Below, piece after piece: positions 60,753 to 64,000 of a stretch of DNA of 64,000 nucleotides (positions are counted from its first letter, which is position 1; each line of letters begins with the position of its first letter). Origin of the DNA: Paenibacillus arenilitoris (GTDB lineage Bacteria; Bacillota; Bacilli; Paenibacillales; Paenibacillaceae); the NCBI RefSeq assembly GCF_014705655.1, contig NZ_JACXIY010000002.1:186001-250000 (forward strand), written 5' to 3'. A program made the translations under genes and the position numbers. The notes beneath the pieces are model-generated. The model saw only the letters and a list, made by a program, of their open reading frames with translations. It ran no database searches and was not told where the DNA came from.

Positions 60753-61562
60753 ATGACGGAAGCTTTGAAGGCGTTGACGGAAGAGCAGTTGAATCAGTTT
60801 CATACCGAAGGATATTTGATCGTGAAGGGATTGTTCTCGGAGGAGGATCTTCGCGCGATCGAGGATACGTTCGAGGCGATCGGCAATACGGTCGTGCCGG
60901 GCTTCTTCGAGCCGGATCTGGACGGCGGATCGGACGATCCGCTGAAGCGTTACCCGAGGGTGATGCATCCGCACCGGTTCAATGAAACGGCCAAGCGGTA
61001 CATGCTGCATGGGCCGGTGCTCGACGTGCTGCACGACCTGTACGGGGAAGAAGCCCTTGCGGCGCAGAGCATGTTCTACTACAAGCCCCCCGGCTCCCGC
61101 GGCCAGGCGCTGCATCAGGACAATTTCTACTTGAAGGTGGAGCCGGGCAACTGCATTGCGGCATGGACCGCCGTCGATGCGGCCAGCATGGATAACGGCG
61201 GCCTGCTCGTCGTCCCGAAAACGAGCGAATACGAGATCAGCTGCCCGGAGCTGGCCGATTCCGCCGAATCGTTCACGACGCATTACGTGAAGCCGCCGAA
61301 GGACCAGAAGGCGATTCCCGCCGTGATGGACAAGGGCGACGTCTTGTTTTTCAACGGGAACCTGATTCACGGCTCCTACCGCAACAAGACGAAGGATCAA
61401 TTCCGCCGCGCCTTTATATGCCATTACGCGAATGCTTCGGCAACGCATATCAGCAACTATTACCGGCCGCTCTACCGGGCGGACGGCACGCAGGTAGATC
61501 TTGAAATCAATACGGACGGCGGCCCTTGCGGCATCGAATTCGACAAGGCTTATCCGCACTAA
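60753..61562 (+). CDS. Phytanoyl-CoA dioxygenase (PhyH)-family Fe(II)/2-oxoglutarate oxygenase
   Basis: A 269-residue PhyH-family protein. The metal triad is present: H121 and D123 (LHQDNFYL) and H206 (LIHGSYRNK), with an arginine about ten residues later for 2-oxoglutarate. These enzymes hydroxylate small molecules in the cytoplasm; the substrate is unknown. ATG with AAAGGAGAGG upstream. The isomerase gene follows after 19 bp, so they form an operon divergent from an AraC gene. Confidence 0.88.
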   Translation: MTEALKALTEEQLNQFHTEGYLIVKGLFSEEDLRAIEDTFEAIGNTVVPGFFEPDLDGGSDDPLKRYPRVMHPHRFNETAKRYMLHGPVLDVLHDLYGEEALAAQSMFYYKPPGSRGQALHQDNFYLKVEPGNCIAAWTAVDAASMDNGGLLVVPKTSEYEISCPELADSAESFTTHYVKPPKDQKAIPAVMDKGDVLFFNGNLIHGSYRNKTKDQFRRAFICHYANASATHISNYYRPLYRADGTQVDLEINTDGGPCGIEFDKAYPH

Positions 61563-61581
61563 TAATAATCGGAGGATTACG

Positions 61582-62445
61582 ATGAAGCATACATTGCTCG
61601 TTGAGATGTCGTGGTGGGGAATGCAGGGGCTGCAAGGAGCGGCCGGACGCGCCGCGACGACGGAGGAGAAGGTTCGTTTGATCGCGGAGAGCGGCTTCGG
61701 CGGCATTAATGGGGCCATTCCTTCTCCGGAGGAGGAGAAGAGGTGGAAGGAGCTGCTCCGCGGGCACGGCTTGGCTTTCAGCGTGAACGCTTATCCGAGA
61801 ACGCTGCAGGATTTGTCGGCGTTTCTCGAGCGGGCGAGCGCGTTCGGCGATATCGAATACGTCAACGCGCAGGTCATGCAGCCGTTCGTTACGGGGGATG
61901 AGGCGAAGGAGCTGCTTGCCGGCATGAATCGGCTTTCGGAGGAAGCGGGCATCCCCGTATTTTTCGAGACGCACCGCGGTACGATTACGCAGGATTTGAT
62001 CCGCACGGCCGAGTACGCCAGGGCGCTGCCCGCTTTGCCGCTTACGATCGATTATTCCCATTACGTCGTGGCGGGGGAGCTGCACACCGTATCGGACGAA
62101 GCGGAGGCGCTGCTGCAGAACCTGCTTCCCCATGCGGCCAGCATCCATATGCGCATCTCGAACGGGGAGCAGGTACAGATCGATCCGGGCGAGGAGGGCG
62201 AGCATCCGATGGTGGCCCATTTCGCAAGATGGTGGGAGGGCGCGATGCGAGGCTGGCTTCATGCCCAGCGCCGGAGGACGGCGGCATTTCCCGTCGTCGC
62301 CGAGCTTGGCCCGCCTTCGTACGCCATCACGACGGACGAAGCCGGCGGAAGAAAGTCGGAAATCGGCGATCGCTGGACGCAGTCGCTGTATCTCAAGCGG
62401 CTCGCGGAGCAGGTGTGGGAGAAGGCGTCGTCGGATCCTATCTAA
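61582..62445 (+). CDS. Sugar phosphate isomerase/epimerase-like TIM-barrel protein
   Basis: A 287-residue protein of the AP-endonuclease-2/xylose-isomerase-like fold. Candidate metal residues are in FFETHRGTITQD, IDYSHYVVAGE, SIHMRISNGE and VVAELGPPSY. ATG 61582 has ATCGGAGGAT upstream; an in-frame upstream ATG lies inside the preceding gene. Probably isomerises or epimerises a product connected with the preceding oxygenase. Strong terminator downstream. Confidence 0.85.
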   Translation: MKHTLLVEMSWWGMQGLQGAAGRAATTEEKVRLIAESGFGGINGAIPSPEEEKRWKELLRGHGLAFSVNAYPRTLQDLSAFLERASAFGDIEYVNAQVMQPFVTGDEAKELLAGMNRLSEEAGIPVFFETHRGTITQDLIRTAEYARALPALPLTIDYSHYVVAGELHTVSDEAEALLQNLLPHAASIHMRISNGEQVQIDPGEEGEHPMVAHFARWWEGAMRGWLHAQRRRTAAFPVVAELGPPSYAITTDEAGGRKSEIGDRWTQSLYLKRLAEQVWEKASSDPI

Positions 62446-62450
62446 TCGAA

Positions 62451-62503
62451 GAGAGGCAGTCCCGAAAGCAGTGAAAGCTGTTGCCGGGGCGCCTCTTTTT
62501 TTT
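62451..62503 (+). terminator. Terminator of the dioxygenase/isomerase operon
   Basis: An outer GAGAGGC/GCCTCT stem encloses a longer imperfect inner hairpin and is followed by eight or more T residues. Confidence 0.82.
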
Positions 62504-62520
62504 GCTCACCGGATCTCGGT

Positions 62521-62720
62521 AAGGGAATAAAGCGGCGTTATTCGGCTCGTTTCGCTCGTTTATTTTGAAATAGAGGAAAAATAGTCCCTTATTCCGTCTA
62601 TAATCGGTTCCGGGATCCGCAATGAGCCTCGATAAAACCAAATTATTCCCTTATTTCTTCGTTTAACCGTTCGAGATTGCGGAATAAGACCCAATATGTC
62701 CGTTATTTTCCGCAGTAGAT
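62521..62720. repeat. AAGGGAATAA word array in a 396-bp gene-free gap
   Basis: The gap before the GH30 gene has repeated forms of one word in alternating orientation: AAGGGAATAA (62521), CCCTTATTCC (62586), TTATTCCCTTATT (from about 62643), GCGGAATAAGAC (from about 62680) and GTTATTTTCCGC (from about 62702). Spacing is about 25-65 bp. The short frames that cross it on the minus strand are built from these words and I do not call them genes. Confidence 0.55.
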
Positions 62721-62787
62721 CTGCCGGTTTAAATTTGTCCAATCGAACGCTCTAAAATCGTCCAATTTATCCGAGCGGCGGCAGCGC

Positions 62788-62806
62788 TATAATGAAAGCG
62801 CAAACA
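62788..62806 (+). promoter_or_regulatory. -10 box with cre-like site before the GH30 gene
   Basis: TATAAT (62788-62793) runs directly into TGAAAGCGCAAACA (62793-62806), which matches the cre pattern except at one position. A regulator there would block initiation, so catabolite repression is plausible. The -35 is poor. Confidence 0.55.
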
Positions 62807-62841
62807 TTTTAAATGTTCATGCTGCATGGGAAGAGGGGACA

Positions 62842-64000
62842 ATGACGATGAATCCGACACCGGTACGATGGATCGCAAGCAACCAATCGAACTTTTGGGA
62901 AGAAAGGCAAATAAAGGAGGCGGCGTCCGGGGAAGCTAATCTTGCGTTTACGGATGAAAAGTTTCAGCGGCTGGAAGGCTTCGGCGGCTGCTTCAACGAG
63001 CTCGGCTATTTGGCGTTAAGCCATTTGACGGAAGAGGACCGCCGCGAGGCGTTTCACGCTCTGTTCCATCCGGAGGGCGAGCATAAATTCAGCATTTGCC
63101 GCCTGCCGATCGGCGCGAGCGATTACGCATTGGATTGGTACAGCCATAACGAGACGGACGGGGACTACGCGATGGAGCATTTCTCTATCGACCGCGACCG
63201 CAAGCTTCTGATTCCTTATATGAAAGAAGCGCTTCGGCTGAATCCCGACTTGAAGCTGTTCGCTTCCCCTTGGAGCCCGCCGACCTGGATGAAGCACCCT
63301 AAGGCATACAACTACGGCACGCTTCGCTGGGAGAAAGAAGTGTTGGAGGCGTACGCGCTCTATTTCGTGAAGTTCGTCGAGGCGTACCGGGAGGAAGGCA
63401 TTACGATCCACCAGGTGCATGTGCAAAACGAAGTCGTCGCGGACCAGAAATTTCCGTCTTGCGTATGGACGGGGGAGCAGCTCCGCGTCTTCATCCGCGA
63501 TTATTTGGGTCCGGCTTTCGAGAGGAGCGGGCTCGATACGGAAATATGGCTCGGCACGATCAATGCGCCGGAGCCTTGGGACGAATGGCTGAAGAAGAAG
63601 GCGACCGGCTTCGACGCCTATGCGAATACGGTGCTTAGCGACCCGGAAGCTTACAAATACGTGAAAGGCGTCGGGTACCAGTGGGCGGGCAAGCATGCGA
63701 TCCAGCGCACGGTGCAAAGCTATCCGGAGCTGCGCTACATGCAGACGGAGAACGAGTGCGGCGACGGCGAGAATACGTGGTTTTACGCAAGGTATGTATT
63801 CAGTCTATTCCATCATTATTTCACGAACGGCGTGAACGCGTATATTTATTGGAACATGCTGCTCGAACCGAAAGGAAGAAGCACCTGGGGCTGGGAACAG
63901 AACGCGATGATGACGGTCGATCCCGAAGCGGGGCGGCTGACGCGCAATCCGGAATATTACGTGATGAAGCATTTTGCCTCCTTGACGGCGCCGGGCGACA
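62842..64000 (+). CDS. GH30 glycosidase (beta-glucosidase/glucosylceramidase type), C-terminus cut off
   Basis: At least 386 residues are visible and the frame is still open at the window edge. Segments typical of GH30 are RLEGFGGCFNELGY, KLFASPWSPPTWMKHPKAYN, the acid/base E197 in HVQNEV and the nucleophile E303 in QTENECG. No signal peptide, so it acts in the cytoplasm on imported glycosides; beta-glucoside, beta-fucoside or beta-xyloside specificity cannot be told. ATG with AAGAGGGG upstream and a cre-like site over the promoter. Confidence 0.9.
   Translation, partial: MTMNPTPVRWIASNQSNFWEERQIKEAASGEANLAFTDEKFQRLEGFGGCFNELGYLALSHLTEEDRREAFHALFHPEGEHKFSICRLPIGASDYALDWYSHNETDGDYAMEHFSIDRDRKLLIPYMKEALRLNPDLKLFASPWSPPTWMKHPKAYNYGTLRWEKEVLEAYALYFVKFVEAYREEGITIHQVHVQNEVVADQKFPSCVWTGEQLRVFIRDYLGPAFERSGLDTEIWLGTINAPEPWDEWLKKKATGFDAYANTVLSDPEAYKYVKGVGYQWAGKHAIQRTVQSYPELRYMQTENECGDGENTWFYARYVFSLFHHYFTNGVNAYIYWNMLLEPKGRSTWGWEQNAMMTVDPEAGRLTRNPEYYVMKHFASLTAPGD

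Noticed and set aside
62560..62742. Minus-strand 60-codon frame in the gap before the GH30 gene
   Set aside because: It reads through the AAGGGAATAA word array; the protein has no recognisable features.
1..64000. Mobile element or prophage
   Set aside because: No transposase, integrase, terminal inverted repeats with target duplication, or phage structural genes were found; the clusters look chromosomal.

Overview
The window looks like chromosomal DNA from a sporulating, moderately GC-rich Gram-positive of the Paenibacillus/Cohnella group. The reasons are AGGAGG-type ribosome binding sites with many GTG and TTG starts, lipoprotein solute-binding proteins of CUT1 sugar importers, a YesM/YesN-type two-component system, CcpA/LacI-type operators, and a collagen-like spore-surface gene behind a near-perfect sigma-K promoter. 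There is no rRNA, tRNA, CRISPR array, transposase or prophage. This taxonomic reading is inference from style and content.

Layout. 1-803: the 3' end of a family PL11 rhamnogalacturonan lyase. 1086-2969: an ABC exporter half-transporter. 3250-23332: a polysaccharide locus with a divergent AraC regulator, a GH172 (DUF2961) enzyme, a LacI regulator, L-fucose/D-arabinose isomerase (fucI), ribulokinase (araB), a second GH172, a DUF4185/GH183 lipoprotein, a three-gene CUT1 importer, a DUF6259-like enzyme, a multidomain secreted GH183, a zinc polyol dehydrogenase and a third GH183. 23927-41566: a second sugar block with a LacI regulator, YesM/YesN-like kinase and regulator, two tandem binding proteins plus two permeases, a copy of the AraC/GH172 divergon, a third importer, a membrane-anchored GH43 and a large exported GH172. 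41693-51167: housekeeping and drug efflux, with a Gre-like protein, a TetR/SMR pair, a MarR/MFS unit, a LysR remnant, a second MFS, two divergent MarR genes, a small alarmone synthetase and two small unknown proteins. 51267-53287: GntR and D-galactonate dehydratase. 53367-56853: spore surface (two DUF4183 proteins, one collagen-like, and a glycosyltransferase). 54729 and 56855-62445: oxidoreductases, AraC regulators, a PhyH-type dioxygenase and a sugar isomerase. 62842 to the end: a GH30 glycosidase that runs off the window.

Main interpretation. GH172 and DUF4185 (GH183) are the two families described as exo- and endo-acting D-arabinan hydrolases. Here they sit in one block with an importer and with fucI plus araB, but without araA, araD, fucK or fucA in the window. 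The simplest reading is a Gram-positive D-arabinan utilisation locus. Lipoprotein and secreted GH183 enzymes would cut D-arabinan outside the cell. CUT1 importers would bring in oligosaccharides, and cytoplasmic GH172 enzymes would release D-arabinose. FucI would make D-ribulose and AraB would make D-ribulose 5-phosphate, which enters the pentose phosphate pathway directly. The substrate is inferred, not shown.

The long intergenic gaps hold two kinds of repeated palindromic element, each present twice in the window. One is a double hairpin of 76 bp with identical 26-bp spacing. The other is an array of TTTCA/TGAAA palindromes in which two words are kept exactly 111 bp apart. A third word-array, based on AAGGGAATAA, lies before the GH30 gene.
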